The position numbers and the translations under genes are program-made. From Pseudomonas sp. P5_109 (lineage in GTDB: Bacteria; Pseudomonadota; Gammaproteobacteria; Pseudomonadales; Pseudomonadaceae), in contig NZ_CP125380.1 of the NCBI RefSeq assembly GCF_034009455.1, positions 1,281,001 to 1,345,000 of the forward strand: DNA of 64,000 nucleotides, read 5' to 3'. Below the pieces are notes generated by a model. That model was not told the DNA's origin. It was given only the letters and a program-made list of their open reading frames with translations, and ran no database searches. Each line of letters begins with the position of its first letter. Within the stretch, counting starts at the first letter, position 1. Below are positions 9,953 through 19,627 of the stretch, piece after piece.

Positions 9953-10052
9953 CGCCTTCGCGAGCAAGCCCGCTCCCACAGTGTTCCTTGCCAGGCTCAA
10001 GAATTGCCTACGACACCGATCAAATGTGGGAGCGGGCTTGCTCGCGAAGGCG
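9953..10052. repeat. REPIN-like pair upstream of wsp
   Basis: CGCCTTCGCGAGCAAGCCCGC and its inverted partner GCGGGCTTGCTCGCGAAGGCG flank about 58 bp; the outer 9 bp also match. The gap 9902-10261 holds this pair, a decayed REP half near 9905 (AGGAGCGGTCTTGCC), and then the region upstream of wspA. I see no other gene there. Confidence 0.8.
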
Positions 10053-10261
10053 TATTCAGCCACACCGCATCCTTAATGGCCGATCCGTCGCCCGTTTCTA
10101 CCCAATCACCGCTGGCACTCATCCCCTCAATTAACGGACAGTCCCCATCCAGAGCCCACCGGCTTGCCCGCGGGATGAGCGGCGGCGTGCATCCGTCTTA
10201 TAAATGAAACACCGCCCTCGGCTATACTCCCCGCATTTCGAATCAGGCCCGAGGATTGACT

Positions 10262-11884
10262 GTGAAGAACTGGACGTTGCGCCAACGCATTTTGGCGAGC
10301 TTTGCGGTAATTATCGCCATCATGTTGCTGATGGTGGTCCTCTCCTATTCGAGATTGCTGAAGATTGAAGAGAGCGAAGACAGCGTTCGGGATGACGCAT
10401 TGCCGGGGCTTTACTACAGCTCGATGATTCGCAGCGCCTGGAGCGACGCTTTCCTGCAGACGCAGGAAATGCTTGGTTTGAAAGAAGGGCAGGGCATCAG
10501 CAGCGAGGACGCCGCGGAGTTCAAGGCTTTCGAGGCGCGCCTGCTGGAGGAGATGAGCAACTATCGCAACACCGTCACGACGGATGAGGACAAGGTCGAA
10601 TACGCCGTTTTCGTACAAAAGCACGAGGAATTCAACAAGGTTCTGGCTGCTGTGCTCGAACTGCACAGCCGGAACCAGGAAGCTGAAGCGATCAAGTTGT
10701 TCACCGAGCAACTGACCCCGGTCTGGACTGCCGGCCGGATGAAGCTCAACGACATCATCCGCGAAAATAAAGCAGTGGCCGATCGTGACATCGCCGCCAT
10801 CGACGACGCGGTCATCGCGGCCAAGATCAGCATGGGCATTTCCCTGCTGGTGGCGGTGCTGGCCGCCGGCCTCTGCGGCCTGTTGCTGATGCGCGCCATC
10901 ATGGCGCCAATGAACCGCATCGTGAAGATTCTGGAAATCATGCGCACCGGTGACCTCAGCAATCGCCTGAACCTGGAGCGCAAGGACGAATTCGGCGCCG
11001 TGGAAACCGGCTTCAACGACATGATGACCGAGCTGACCTCGCTGGTGTCCCAGGCCCAGCGTTCGTCGGTGCAGGTGACCACGTCGGTGACCGAGATCGC
11101 CGCGACGTCCAAGCAGCAGCAAGCCACCGCCACCGAAACCGCCGCCACCACCACGGAGATCGGCGCGACCTCCCGTGAGATCGCCGCCACTTCCCGGGAT
11201 CTGGTGCGCACCATGACCGAAGTCTCCACCGCCGCCGACCAGGCTTCCGTGGCCGCCGGCTCCGGGCAACAGGGCCTGGCGCGCATGGAAGAAACCATGC
11301 ACTCGGTGATGGGCGCGGCCGATCTGGTCAATGCCAAGCTGGCGATCCTCAACGAGAAGGCCGGCAACATCAATCAGGTGGTGGTGACCATCGTCAAGGT
11401 CGCCGACCAGACCAACCTGTTGTCGCTCAACGCCGCCATCGAGGCCGAAAAGGCCGGCGAGTACGGACGCGGTTTTGCCGTGGTCGCCACCGAAGTTCGG
11501 CGCCTGGCGGACCAGACGGCCGTGGCCACCTACGACATCGAGCAAATGGTGCGCGAGATCCAGTCGGCGGTGTCAGCCGGGGTCATGGGCATGGACAAGT
11601 TCTCCGAAGAAGTGCGTCGCGGCATGTCCGAGGTGCAGCAGGTCGGCGAGCAGTTGTCGCAGATCATCCATCAGGTCCAGGCGCTGGCGCCGCGGGTGCT
11701 GATGGTCAACGAAGGCATGCAGGCCCAGGCCACCGGTGCCGAGCAGATCAACCACGCGCTGGTGCAGTTGGGCGATGCCAGCAGCCAGACGGTCGAGTCC
11801 CTGCGTCAGGCCAGTTTCGCCATCGATGAGCTGAGCCAGGTGGCCGTCGGGCTGCGCAGCGGCGTTTCGCGATTCAAAGTCTGA
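10262..11884 (+). CDS. wspA: WspA, membrane chemoreceptor of the Wsp surface-sensing system
   Basis: Methyl-accepting chemotaxis protein of 540 residues that senses surface contact and activates WspE. TM1 lies at about residues 10-30 (ASFAVIIAIMLLMVV), then a periplasmic four-helix-type domain, TM2 around 190-212, HAMP, and a long cytoplasmic coiled coil. The signalling tip contains NLLSLNAAIEAEKAGEYGRG. The GTG at 10262 (MKNWTLRQR) is preferred because GAGGA lies 6 nt upstream; the TTG at 10256 would overlap that site. It is the first gene of wspABCDEFR and overlaps wspB at TGATG. Confidence 0.95.
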   Translation: MKNWTLRQRILASFAVIIAIMLLMVVLSYSRLLKIEESEDSVRDDALPGLYYSSMIRSAWSDAFLQTQEMLGLKEGQGISSEDAAEFKAFEARLLEEMSNYRNTVTTDEDKVEYAVFVQKHEEFNKVLAAVLELHSRNQEAEAIKLFTEQLTPVWTAGRMKLNDIIRENKAVADRDIAAIDDAVIAAKISMGISLLVAVLAAGLCGLLLMRAIMAPMNRIVKILEIMRTGDLSNRLNLERKDEFGAVETGFNDMMTELTSLVSQAQRSSVQVTTSVTEIAATSKQQQATATETAATTTEIGATSREIAATSRDLVRTMTEVSTAADQASVAAGSGQQGLARMEETMHSVMGAADLVNAKLAILNEKAGNINQVVVTIVKVADQTNLLSLNAAIEAEKAGEYGRGFAVVATEVRRLADQTAVATYDIEQMVREIQSAVSAGVMGMDKFSEEVRRGMSEVQQVGEQLSQIIHQVQALAPRVLMVNEGMQAQATGAEQINHALVQLGDASSQTVESLRQASFAIDELSQVAVGLRSGVSRFKV

Positions 11885-12420
11885 TGAGTGAAATCACGGC
11901 CAAACGCTCTGCCGTGAAGCAGGCGCTGCATGCATTGTTCCTGGTGTTTCGCATCGGCAACGAGCGCTATGCCTTGAAGGCTATCGAAGTGGCGGAAGTG
12001 CTGCCGCGCCTGCCCTTGAAGCCCATTGCCCATGCCCCCGCCTGGGTCGCCGGGGTGTTCGCCTATCGCGGCACCGTGGTGCCGGTGATCGATTTGAGCG
12101 CACTGACCTTTGGGACGCCGGCACAGGCCCGTACCAGCACGCGACTGGTGCTGGTCAACTATCGCCCGGATGAAACTGCCGAGACACAGCTGCTCGGGCT
12201 GATTCTGGAACAGGCGACCGATACCTTGCGCTGCGACCCGGCGGATTTTCAGCCCTACGGCCTGGACAATCGGCAGGCGCCTTACCTCGGGCCGGTGCGC
12301 AAGGATGAGCAGGGCTTGCTGCAATGGGTACGGGTCAGCGATCTGCTGGACGACCAGGTTCGCGCCTTGTTATTCCCCTCGCCGCCACTGGATCCGGTGC
12401 TGCTGGAGGAACGCTCATGA
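11884..12420 (+). CDS. wspB: WspB, CheW-like coupling protein
   Basis: A 178-residue single CheW domain (FLVFRIGNERYALKAIEVAEV near the N-terminus, then GVFAYRGTVVPVIDL). It is one of two coupling proteins that tether WspE to the receptor WspA. The start overlaps the wspA stop (TGATG) and the stop overlaps the wspC start (ATGA), so translation is coupled. Its place between wspA and wspC is the standard Wsp order. Confidence 0.94.
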   Translation: MSEITAKRSAVKQALHALFLVFRIGNERYALKAIEVAEVLPRLPLKPIAHAPAWVAGVFAYRGTVVPVIDLSALTFGTPAQARTSTRLVLVNYRPDETAETQLLGLILEQATDTLRCDPADFQPYGLDNRQAPYLGPVRKDEQGLLQWVRVSDLLDDQVRALLFPSPPLDPVLLEERS

Positions 12421-13688
12421 ACAGCGATCAGCGTTTTTTCGACTTCCTCAAGGAACGTATCGGCCTCGACGTGGCTTCCGTGGGGCCGGCGATCATCGAG
12501 CGCGCAGTGCGCCAGCGCAGCATCGCTGCACAAGCATCCTCGGCCGATGACTATTGGCGCACCTTGCAGGGTTCCCGGGACGAGCAACAGGCATTGATCG
12601 AAGCGGTGATCGTTCCGGAGACCTGGTTCTTCCGCTATCCGGAGTCCTTCGCCACCCTGGCGAAACTGGCGAGCAAACGCCTGGCCGAGATCAACAACCT
12701 GCGCGCACTGCGGATTCTCAGCCTGCCGTGTTCCACCGGTGAAGAGCCTTACTCGATCGCCATGGCGTTGCTCGATGCCGGGCTCAAGCCGCACCAGTTC
12801 AAGGTCGACGGCATGGACGTCAGCCCGCTGTCGGTGGAAAAAGCCAGGCGCGCCTTGTACGGCAAGAACTCCTTCCGGGGCGACGACATTGCGTATCGCG
12901 ACCGTCATTTTACGGCCGAGGGTGACGGCTATCGCCTGGACCCGCGTGTGCAGGAGCAGGTGCGCTTGCAGGTCGGCAATCTGCTGGATCCGGCCTTGCT
13001 GGCCGGTGAACCGCCGTTCGACTTCGTGTTTTGTCGCAACCTGCTGATCTATTTCGACCAGCCGACCCAGAAGCAAGTCTTCGACGTGCTCAAGCGCCTG
13101 ACCCACGATGACGGCGTGCTGTTTATCGGTCCGGCCGAAGGCAGTCTGCTGGGACGCCTGGGGATGCGCTCGATCGGTATCGCGCAGTCCTTCGCGTTCA
13201 GTCGACAAGGGACTGCGGACCCTGAACCCTTGCCGGTGTTCGTTCCAGCCCCCTTGCCTGTGCCGCAACCGTTGCGCAATCCGCCGCCTGCACCCGTGCG
13301 CAGGCGCCCATTCGCCAGTGTCGTGCCGCTGGCTTCTGTAGCGCCAACGTCCGGCGCCGATACGGCCGTGCTGCTGGCGAACATCGCCACGCTGGCCAAC
13401 GAAGGTAAAAGCGCCGAGGCAAGGGCGGCGTGTGAAAGCTATTTGCGCAGTCATGAACCGGTAGCCCAGGTGTTCTATTGGCTGGGACTGCTCAGCGATG
13501 TCGCCGGCAACGTCCTGGAAGCCCAGGGCTTTTATCGCAAGGTGCTGTACCTCGAACCGCAACATTCCGAAGCGTTGATGCACCTGGCCGCATTGCTGCA
13601 GGCCCAGGGTGACGCGACGGGGGCCAGACGATTGCAGGAGCGTGCCGCCCGTAGCGGGCGCGCCGCCGACAGTGAGCGTAAACGATGA
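12417..13688 (+). CDS. wspC: WspC, CheR-type methyltransferase with C-terminal TPR
   Basis: S-adenosylmethionine-dependent glutamate methyltransferase that methylates WspA, 423 residues. The CheR domain covers about residues 1-270, with SLPCSTGEEPYS as the SAM site and FVFCRNLLIYFD downstream. A proline-rich linker (about 275-310) leads to TPR-like helices (around 335-410: VFYWLGLLSDVAGNVLEAQGF). The ATG at 12417 overlaps the wspB stop. The extra upstream frame back to 12324 is out-of-frame wspB sequence. Confidence 0.94.
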   Translation: MNSDQRFFDFLKERIGLDVASVGPAIIERAVRQRSIAAQASSADDYWRTLQGSRDEQQALIEAVIVPETWFFRYPESFATLAKLASKRLAEINNLRALRILSLPCSTGEEPYSIAMALLDAGLKPHQFKVDGMDVSPLSVEKARRALYGKNSFRGDDIAYRDRHFTAEGDGYRLDPRVQEQVRLQVGNLLDPALLAGEPPFDFVFCRNLLIYFDQPTQKQVFDVLKRLTHDDGVLFIGPAEGSLLGRLGMRSIGIAQSFAFSRQGTADPEPLPVFVPAPLPVPQPLRNPPPAPVRRRPFASVVPLASVAPTSGADTAVLLANIATLANEGKSAEARAACESYLRSHEPVAQVFYWLGLLSDVAGNVLEAQGFYRKVLYLEPQHSEALMHLAALLQAQGDATGARRLQERAARSGRAADSERKR

Positions 13689-14365
13689 TCGCCTCCGACA
13701 CCTTTAGCGTCACCCGGGATGCCCAGGCCATCGACGACTGCTGGAACCGCATCGGTATCCACGGCGACAAGTCCTGCCCGCTGCTGGCCGAGCATATTCA
13801 CTGCCGCAATTGTGCGGTGTATTCGGCGGCCGCCACACGCTTGCTCGATCGCTATGCGTTGCAGCAGGAAGATCGCGGGCCAGCGTCCGTCGCGGTCGAG
13901 AACGAGGTGAAAACCCGTTCGCTGCTGATGTTCCGCCTGGGTGAAGAATGGCTGGCTCTCGCGACCCGCAGTCTGGTCGAGGTAGCGCCACTGCAAGCGA
14001 TTCACTCCTTGCCGCACCAGCGCTCCCGGGCCTTGCTCGGCGTGGCGAATGTGCGCGGCGCGCTGGTTGCCTGCCTGTCGCTGGTGGAGTTGCTGGGGCT
14101 CGACGACATCGTCAGCGCGGTGTCCGGCACGCGGGTCATGCCACGCATGCTGATCATCGCGGCCCACGGCGGGCCGGTGGTGGTGCCGGTGGACGAAGTC
14201 GACGGGATTCACGCCATCGACGAGCGCATCCTCGATGCCGCATCGCGTTCGGGTGCCCAGGCCAGCGCCAAATACACCCGTGGCGTGTTGCAATTCAAAG
14301 GTCGCAGCCTGCGTTGGCTGGATGAAGAACAGCTGCTGTCCGCCGTGACCCGGAGCCTTACATGA
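13685..14365 (+). CDS. wspD: WspD, second CheW-like coupling protein
   Basis: 226 residues. An N-terminal segment of about 70 residues contains four cysteines (DDCWNRIG, KSCPLL, HCRNCAVY). It precedes a CheW domain (LLMFRLGEEWLALATRSLVEV, then GVANVRGALVACLSL). Start and stop both overlap neighbours by 4 nt. It has the same scaffold role as WspB, linking WspA and WspE. The purpose of the Cys-containing N-terminal extension is not known to me. Confidence 0.93.
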   Translation: MIASDTFSVTRDAQAIDDCWNRIGIHGDKSCPLLAEHIHCRNCAVYSAAATRLLDRYALQQEDRGPASVAVENEVKTRSLLMFRLGEEWLALATRSLVEVAPLQAIHSLPHQRSRALLGVANVRGALVACLSLVELLGLDDIVSAVSGTRVMPRMLIIAAHGGPVVVPVDEVDGIHAIDERILDAASRSGAQASAKYTRGVLQFKGRSLRWLDEEQLLSAVTRSLT

Positions 14366-16641
14366 CCCCCGAGCAAATGCGCGACGCCTCTTTGCTGGAG
14401 CTGTTCAGCCTGGAGGCCGAAGCCCAGACCCAGGTGTTGAGCGCCGGCCTGCTGGCGCTTGAGCGCGACCCGACATTGGCCGATCAACTCGAATCGTGCA
14501 TGCGTGCGGCGCACTCGCTCAAAGGCGCGGCGCGGATCGTCGGCGTCGATGCCGGGGTCAGCGTTGCCCATGTGATGGAAGATTGCCTGGTCAGTGCCCA
14601 GGAAGGGCGCTTGTTGTTGCGCCCCGAACACATCGATGCGCTGCTGCAAGGTACCGATTTGCTGATGCGCATCGCCACGCCGGGCAACAACCCGGAGGCC
14701 GCGGATATCGCGGCCTACGAGGCGTTGATGGCGCGCTTGCTGGACCCGGCGGCCCCGCTGATTGCGCCTGCCGCACCGGTGATGGCCGAACTTCAACTTG
14801 AAGCACCTGCGTCCAAGGTCGAGGCACCGGTACCTGTCGTCGAGCCCACATCGACCGCAGTCCCACGCAAGACCAAACGCACCACCGAAAATGGCGAGCG
14901 CGTGCTGCGTGTCACCGCCGAGCGCCTGAACAGCTTGCTCGATCTGTCGAGCAAATCCCTGGTGGAAACCCAGCGGCTCAAACCGCACCTGGCGACCATG
15001 CAGCGCCTCAAGCGCATGCAGAGCAACAGCCTGCGAGCCCTGGAGAGTCTTAACGTTCACCTCAAGGATCACGCCTTGAGCCTGGAAGCCCAGGAAGTTC
15101 TCGAGGATGCGCGGCGCTTGCTGGCGCAATCCCAGCAACTGCTCATGGAAAAGAACGCCGAACTCGATGAGTTCGCCTGGCATGCCAGCCAGCGGGCGCA
15201 GGTGTTGTACGACACGGCGCTGGCTTGTCGCATGCGGCCGTTTGCCGATGTGCTGACCGGGCAGGTGCGCATGGTCCGGGATCTGGGGCGCGACCTGGGC
15301 AAACAGGTGCGGCTGGAAATCGAAGGCGAGAAGACTCAGGTCGATCGCGACGTCCTGGAAAAGCTCGAAGCGCCGCTGACTCACCTGTTGCGCAACGCAG
15401 TCGACCACGGCATCGAAACTCCGGAACAGCGCCTGCTGGCGGGCAAGCCAGCTGAAGGTTTGATTCGCTTGCGCGCCTCTCATCAAGCCGGTTTGCTGGT
15501 GCTTGAATTGAGCGATGACGGTAATGGCGTGGATCTGGAAAAGGTCCGTCGCAGTATCGTCGAGCGGAGTTTGTCGCCCGCGCAAACCGCCGCGCAGTTG
15601 AGCGAAGAAGAGCTGCTGACGTTCCTGTTCCTGCCTGGCTTCAGTCTGCGCGACACGGTCACCGAGGTGTCCGGTCGCGGTGTCGGCCTGGATGCGGTGC
15701 AGCACATGGTCCGGCAGTTGCGCGGCGCAGTGGTGCTGGAACAGACGGCGGGCGAGGGCAGTCGTTTCCACCTCGAAGTGCCGCTGACCCTGTCGGTGGT
15801 GCGCAGTCTGGTCGTGGAAGTCGGCGACGAAGCCTATGCCTTCCCGCTGGCGCACATCGAGCGCATGTGTGATCTGGAGCCGGAGGATATCGTGCAGGTC
15901 GAAGGCCGCCAGCACTTCTGGCACGAAGGCCGGCATGTCGGCCTGGTCGCGGCCAGCCAACTGCTGCAACGTCCGGCCAGCCAGAACAGCGGGCAAACCC
16001 TGAAAGTCGTGGTGATTCGCGAGCGCGATGCGATCTACGGCGTGGCGGTGGAACGGTTTGTCGGTGAGCGGACGCTGGTGGTGCTGCCGCTGGATGAGCG
16101 TCTGGGCAAGGTGCAGGACATTTCCGCCGGGGCCCTGCTCGACGACGGCTCGGTGGTGCTGATCGTTGATGTCGAAGACATGCTGCGTTCGGTGGAAAAA
16201 CTGCTCAACACCGGTCGACTGGAGCGCATTGCCCGTCACAGCAATCAGGTGGTCGAGGCGGCCCGCAAGCGAATTCTGGTGGTGGACGATTCCCTGACCG
16301 TGCGAGAGTTGGAGCGCAAGCTGTTGCTCAATCGCGGTTACGACGTGGCGGTTGCGGTAGACGGCATGGACGGCTGGAACGCGCTGCGTTCGGAGGATTT
16401 CGATCTGTTGATCACCGACATTGATATGCCGCGCATGGATGGCATCGAACTGGTCACGTTGCTGCGTCGCGACACTCGCCTGCAATCGTTGCCGGTGATG
16501 GTGGTGTCTTATAAGGATCGTGAAGAGGACCGGCGTCGTGGACTGGATGCCGGAGCCGACTATTATCTAGCCAAGGCCAGTTTTCATGACGACGCCTTGC
16601 TCGATGCAGTGGTCGAGCTCATCGGAGGAGCGCGGGCATGA
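14362..16641 (+). CDS. wspE: WspE, hybrid CheA-type histidine kinase/response regulator
   Basis: 759 residues. An N-terminal HPt domain has the phosphoacceptor His at about residue 51 (AAHSLKGAAR). Then follow a Pro/Ala linker, dimerisation helices, a HATPase with LLRNAVDHGIE and DDGNGVDLEKV, a CheW-like regulatory domain, and a C-terminal receiver (ILVVDDSLTVRELE; acceptor Asp in LLITDIDMPRMDG). It autophosphorylates in response to WspA and passes phosphate to WspR and WspF. It overlaps wspD and wspF by 4 nt each. Confidence 0.95.
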   Translation: MTPEQMRDASLLELFSLEAEAQTQVLSAGLLALERDPTLADQLESCMRAAHSLKGAARIVGVDAGVSVAHVMEDCLVSAQEGRLLLRPEHIDALLQGTDLLMRIATPGNNPEAADIAAYEALMARLLDPAAPLIAPAAPVMAELQLEAPASKVEAPVPVVEPTSTAVPRKTKRTTENGERVLRVTAERLNSLLDLSSKSLVETQRLKPHLATMQRLKRMQSNSLRALESLNVHLKDHALSLEAQEVLEDARRLLAQSQQLLMEKNAELDEFAWHASQRAQVLYDTALACRMRPFADVLTGQVRMVRDLGRDLGKQVRLEIEGEKTQVDRDVLEKLEAPLTHLLRNAVDHGIETPEQRLLAGKPAEGLIRLRASHQAGLLVLELSDDGNGVDLEKVRRSIVERSLSPAQTAAQLSEEELLTFLFLPGFSLRDTVTEVSGRGVGLDAVQHMVRQLRGAVVLEQTAGEGSRFHLEVPLTLSVVRSLVVEVGDEAYAFPLAHIERMCDLEPEDIVQVEGRQHFWHEGRHVGLVAASQLLQRPASQNSGQTLKVVVIRERDAIYGVAVERFVGERTLVVLPLDERLGKVQDISAGALLDDGSVVLIVDVEDMLRSVEKLLNTGRLERIARHSNQVVEAARKRILVVDDSLTVRELERKLLLNRGYDVAVAVDGMDGWNALRSEDFDLLITDIDMPRMDGIELVTLLRRDTRLQSLPVMVVSYKDREEDRRRGLDAGADYYLAKASFHDDALLDAVVELIGGARA

Positions 16642-17648
16642 GGATTGCTATCGTCAACGACATGCCCATGGCGGTGGAGGCCCTGCGCCGCGCCCTGGCA
16701 TTCGAGCCGACACACGAGGTGGTCTGGGTCGCCGGCAATGGCGCCGAGGCGGTGCGCCAGTGCGCGCAAGACACGCCGGACCTGATTCTGATGGACCTGA
16801 TCATGCCGGTGATGGATGGCGTCGAGGCCACGCGACGGATCATGGCCGAGACCCCGTGCGCCATTGTCATCGTCACCGTGGATCGCCAGCAGAACGTGCA
16901 CCGGGTGTTCGAGGCCATGGGCCATGGTGCGCTGGACGTGGTCGACACCCCGGCCCTCGGCGCCGGCAATGCCCAGGAAGCGGCTGCGCCGTTGTTGCGC
17001 AAGATCATGAACATCGGTTGGCTGATCGGCGACAAGGGCAACCGTCCGCGCCCGGCGCCGGCACCGTTGCGCAATTCGGGCTCACGCCAGAGCCTGATCG
17101 CCATTGGCTCATCCGCCGGTGGGCCGGCGGCGCTGGAAGTCTTGCTCAAGGGGTTGCCGCGTGATTTCTCGCCAGCCATCGTACTGGTGCAACATGTTGA
17201 CCAGGTGTTTGCCGCCGGCATGGCTGAATGGCTCGGCAGTGCCAGCGGCCTCGACGTGCGGCTGGCCCAGCAAGGCGAGCCGCCGCAAAGCGGCAAGGTA
17301 TTGCTGGCCGGCACCAATCACCATATTCGCTTGCTGAAAAACGGCACGCTGGCCTACACCGCCGAACCGGTCAACGAGATCTACCGGCCCTCCATCGATG
17401 TGTTCTTCGAGAGTGTGGCCAGCTACTGGAATGGTGACGCCGTGGGGGTTTTGCTCACCGGCATGGGGCGTGATGGCGCCCAGGGGCTTAAACTCATGCG
17501 CCAACAGGGCTACCTGACCATCGCACAAGACCAGGGCAGCAGTGCGGTGTATGGCATGCCAAAGGCGGCCGCGGCCATCGACGCTGCCGTGGAGATTCGC
17601 CCGCTGGACAAGATAGCGCCACGATTGCTGGAGATTTTTGCCAAATGA
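16638..17648 (+). CDS. wspF: WspF, CheB-type methylesterase (negative regulator)
   Basis: 336 residues. The receiver domain has its acceptor Asp near residue 53 (LILMDLIMPVMDG). The C-terminal CheB esterase domain shows the catalytic Ser (AIGSSAGGP), His (VLVQHVDQ) and Asp (TGMGRDGAQG). It demethylates WspA and resets signalling. Loss-of-function mutations in wspF are a classic route to wrinkly-spreader colonies through high c-di-GMP. The gene appears intact, with all catalytic residues, so no constitutive activation is predicted. Confidence 0.95.
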   Translation: MRIAIVNDMPMAVEALRRALAFEPTHEVVWVAGNGAEAVRQCAQDTPDLILMDLIMPVMDGVEATRRIMAETPCAIVIVTVDRQQNVHRVFEAMGHGALDVVDTPALGAGNAQEAAAPLLRKIMNIGWLIGDKGNRPRPAPAPLRNSGSRQSLIAIGSSAGGPAALEVLLKGLPRDFSPAIVLVQHVDQVFAAGMAEWLGSASGLDVRLAQQGEPPQSGKVLLAGTNHHIRLLKNGTLAYTAEPVNEIYRPSIDVFFESVASYWNGDAVGVLLTGMGRDGAQGLKLMRQQGYLTIAQDQGSSAVYGMPKAAAAIDAAVEIRPLDKIAPRLLEIFAK

Positions 17649-17696
17649 GCAGCTTTTCCCGCATTCCTGGCCCAGGCAGTACTCAGGTGACCGCAC

Positions 17697-18698
17697 ATGA
17701 ATGAATTACAGCTCGACGACTTCAAGACCGACGAAAACGCCGCCATGGTATTGCTGGTAGACGATCAGGCCATGATCGGCGAAGCCGTGCGCCGCGGCCT
17801 GGCGAATGAAGATAATATCGATTTCCACTTCTGCGCCGACCCGCACCAGGCCATCGCCCATGCGGTGCGCATCAAGCCAACGGTGATCCTGCAGGATCTG
17901 GTCATGCCCGGCCTCGACGGCCTGAGCCTGGTGCGCGAATACCGCAATCACCCGGCGACCAAGGACATTCCGATCATCGTCCTGTCGACCAAGGAAGATC
18001 CGCTGATCAAGAGCGCGGCCTTCGCGGCCGGGGCGAACGATTACCTGGTCAAGCTGCCGGACAACATCGAACTGGTCGCGCGCATCCGCTATCACTCGCG
18101 CTCCTACATGACCCTGCTGCAACGGGACGCGGCCTACCGCGCGTTGCGGGTCAGCCAGCAGCAACTGCTCGACACCAACCTGGTGCTGCAACGCCTGATG
18201 AACTCCGATGGCTTGACGGGTTTGTCTAACCGTCGGCACTTCGACGAATACATGGAACTGGAGTGGCGCCGTTCACTGCGTGAGCAGAGCCAGTTGTCGT
18301 TGCTGATGATCGACGTCGACTACTTCAAGGCCTACAACGACAGTTTCGGCCACCTGGAAGGCGATGAAGCCCTGCGCAAGGTCGCCTCGGCGATCCGCGA
18401 CGCCAGCGCCCGGCCTTCGGACCTGCCGGCCCGCTACGGCGGCGAAGAGTTCGCCCTGGTGCTGCCCAACACCTCGCCAGGTGGTGCGCGGCTGGTGGCC
18501 GAGAAGCTGCGCCAGACCGTGGCAGCCCTGAAGATCCCGCACAACTCGCCGAATGAAGGGTCGAGCCTGACCATCAGCATCGGCCTCTCGACCATCACCC
18601 CGACAGCCGGCAGCAATTGCCGGGAGCTGATCTCGGCGGCGGACAAGGGGCTGTATTCGGCGAAGAACAATGGGCGTAATCAGGTGGGGGTTGAGTAG
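17697..18698 (+). CDS. wspR: WspR, receiver-GGDEF diguanylate cyclase
   Basis: 333 residues. A receiver domain (acceptor Asp about residue 67 in [10 protein letters not shown]) joins through a helical stalk to a GGDEF domain. The active site reads GGEEF, and an RPSD inhibitory I-site lies five residues upstream. Phosphorylation by WspE promotes c-di-GMP synthesis and biofilm formation. It lies 48 bp after wspF rather than overlapping. Its last 122 bp recur at 20211-20332 with 13 differences, so the present 3' end may derive from a recombination event. Confidence 0.95.
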   Translation: MNELQLDDFKTDENAAMVLLVDDQAMIGEAVRRGLANEDNIDFHFCADPHQAIAHAVRIKPTVILQDLVMPGLDGLSLVREYRNHPATKDIPIIVLSTKEDPLIKSAAFAAGANDYLVKLPDNIELVARIRYHSRSYMTLLQRDAAYRALRVSQQQLLDTNLVLQRLMNSDGLTGLSNRRHFDEYMELEWRRSLREQSQLSLLMIDVDYFKAYNDSFGHLEGDEALRKVASAIRDASARPSDLPARYGGEEFALVLPNTSPGGARLVAEKLRQTVAALKIPHNSPNEGSSLTISIGLSTITPTAGSNCRELISAADKGLYSAKNNGRNQVGVE

Positions 18699-18725
18699 GG
18701 GCGTGCGCACCGATGGTTGATTAGA

Positions 18726-18777
18726 AATAGCTGACAAGCTTATTTTTGATGGAGTAAAAATAAACCTGTCAGCTATT
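18726..18777. terminator. 22-bp inverted repeat just after wspR
   Basis: AATAGCTGACA...TTATTTTT at 18726-18747 pairs with 18756-18777 with two mismatches across an 8-nt loop (GATGGAGT). It could terminate wspR transcription, but there is no clean U-tract after the stem. It may instead mark the edge of the acquired patch that begins here. Confidence 0.5.
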
Positions 18778-18924
18778 CGTATGTTTTACGGAGTCTGCGC
18801 CTGCGTTCGCCGCCCAATGACGTTCTTCAATCGCAGCTGTCTCGCAGCGGGATGGTAAGTACAAGAGCGAAGTCGTGCAGGACGACGACTTCGTTGCGGA
18901 TCTCCTCGCGTGCATGTCCCGAGT

Positions 18925-19263
18925 AACTTCCGTTTCATAAAGACGTCACTGGTCCTCTTTGTTGGTCCCCCAATAGTCGTTGAGCTATTCCTGCCGCACC
19001 AACCACGCGGTTTGTCTTTGCGACGCAATTCGCACTCAAGTTCCTGAACGCTATTTTTAGCTTTGCGGGACTGCTCCCGATTTTCATTTTGCCGGATTTT
19101 TTTCGAACACTGCACTTCATTCAGAACCAAGCCGCTTGCTCCACTTTGACAAAGAATTTCGCTGATCTCTTCCGCCGGGAAGTCATGGCCTTCGACCGGT
19201 TACGCGTAGAAGCAAAATCCTGAGCAATGCGGCTTTACGTTTAGGTGAAAAGCGCGGCACGAA
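18925..19263 (-). pseudogene. decayed IS3-family OrfA (helper transposase) remnant
   Basis: On the minus strand, pieces of an IS3-type OrfA are scattered over different frames. PRFSPKRKAALL lies near 19258-19220. NSVQELECELRRKDK lies near 19054-19010 and matches the ELRRKDKALAEAA coiled-coil signature, with GAAG after a shift. LNDYWGTNKEDQ lies near 18980-18945, as at the C-terminus of such proteins. Several stops and frameshifts separate the pieces and no OrfB was seen. The family call is by motif memory. Confidence 0.6.
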
Positions 19264-19627
19264 TAAACGCAATCGGTACACAATATGAATTTTAGGAAAG
19301 TTCGATGAATCGACAAATTGTCCTGAGTCCAGGAGCTATAGAAATACGTTTGGGGTAAGCGTTTTGTTTGTAGCTTGTTGATAGCAATCTCTACAGTTTA
19401 AGAATCGTCTCTCTTGCATATAGTCCCGGTCCTACACGGAAAAATATTGATCAATTGTGTCGTGGGGGTTACAACTAATCCCGTCATTGCAAGTTGATGG
19501 CATGTGTTCAGATAGCTGGTGCTAGCAGTTTCAGCTCCTATGTCAAATAAGGAGTGGCAAGAGTGATTTAACTCTTGGGTGAAGTGCAGGGCTAGGGCAC
19601 CCTAGTCTTGAATAATAAGGAGATAGT
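19264..19627. other. AT-rich intergenic DNA before the acetyltransferase
   Basis: No open frame with coding character is visible on either strand. Composition is clearly more AT-rich than the flanking core genes and similar to the acetyltransferase that follows. The end holds AATAAGGAGATAGT, a strong ribosome-binding site for the next gene. Confidence 0.6.

Noticed and set aside
18786..19130. A 114-residue minus-strand gene after wspR
   Set aside because: Only its first part resembles a transposase OrfA; the rest is out of frame, so it is treated as part of a decayed remnant.
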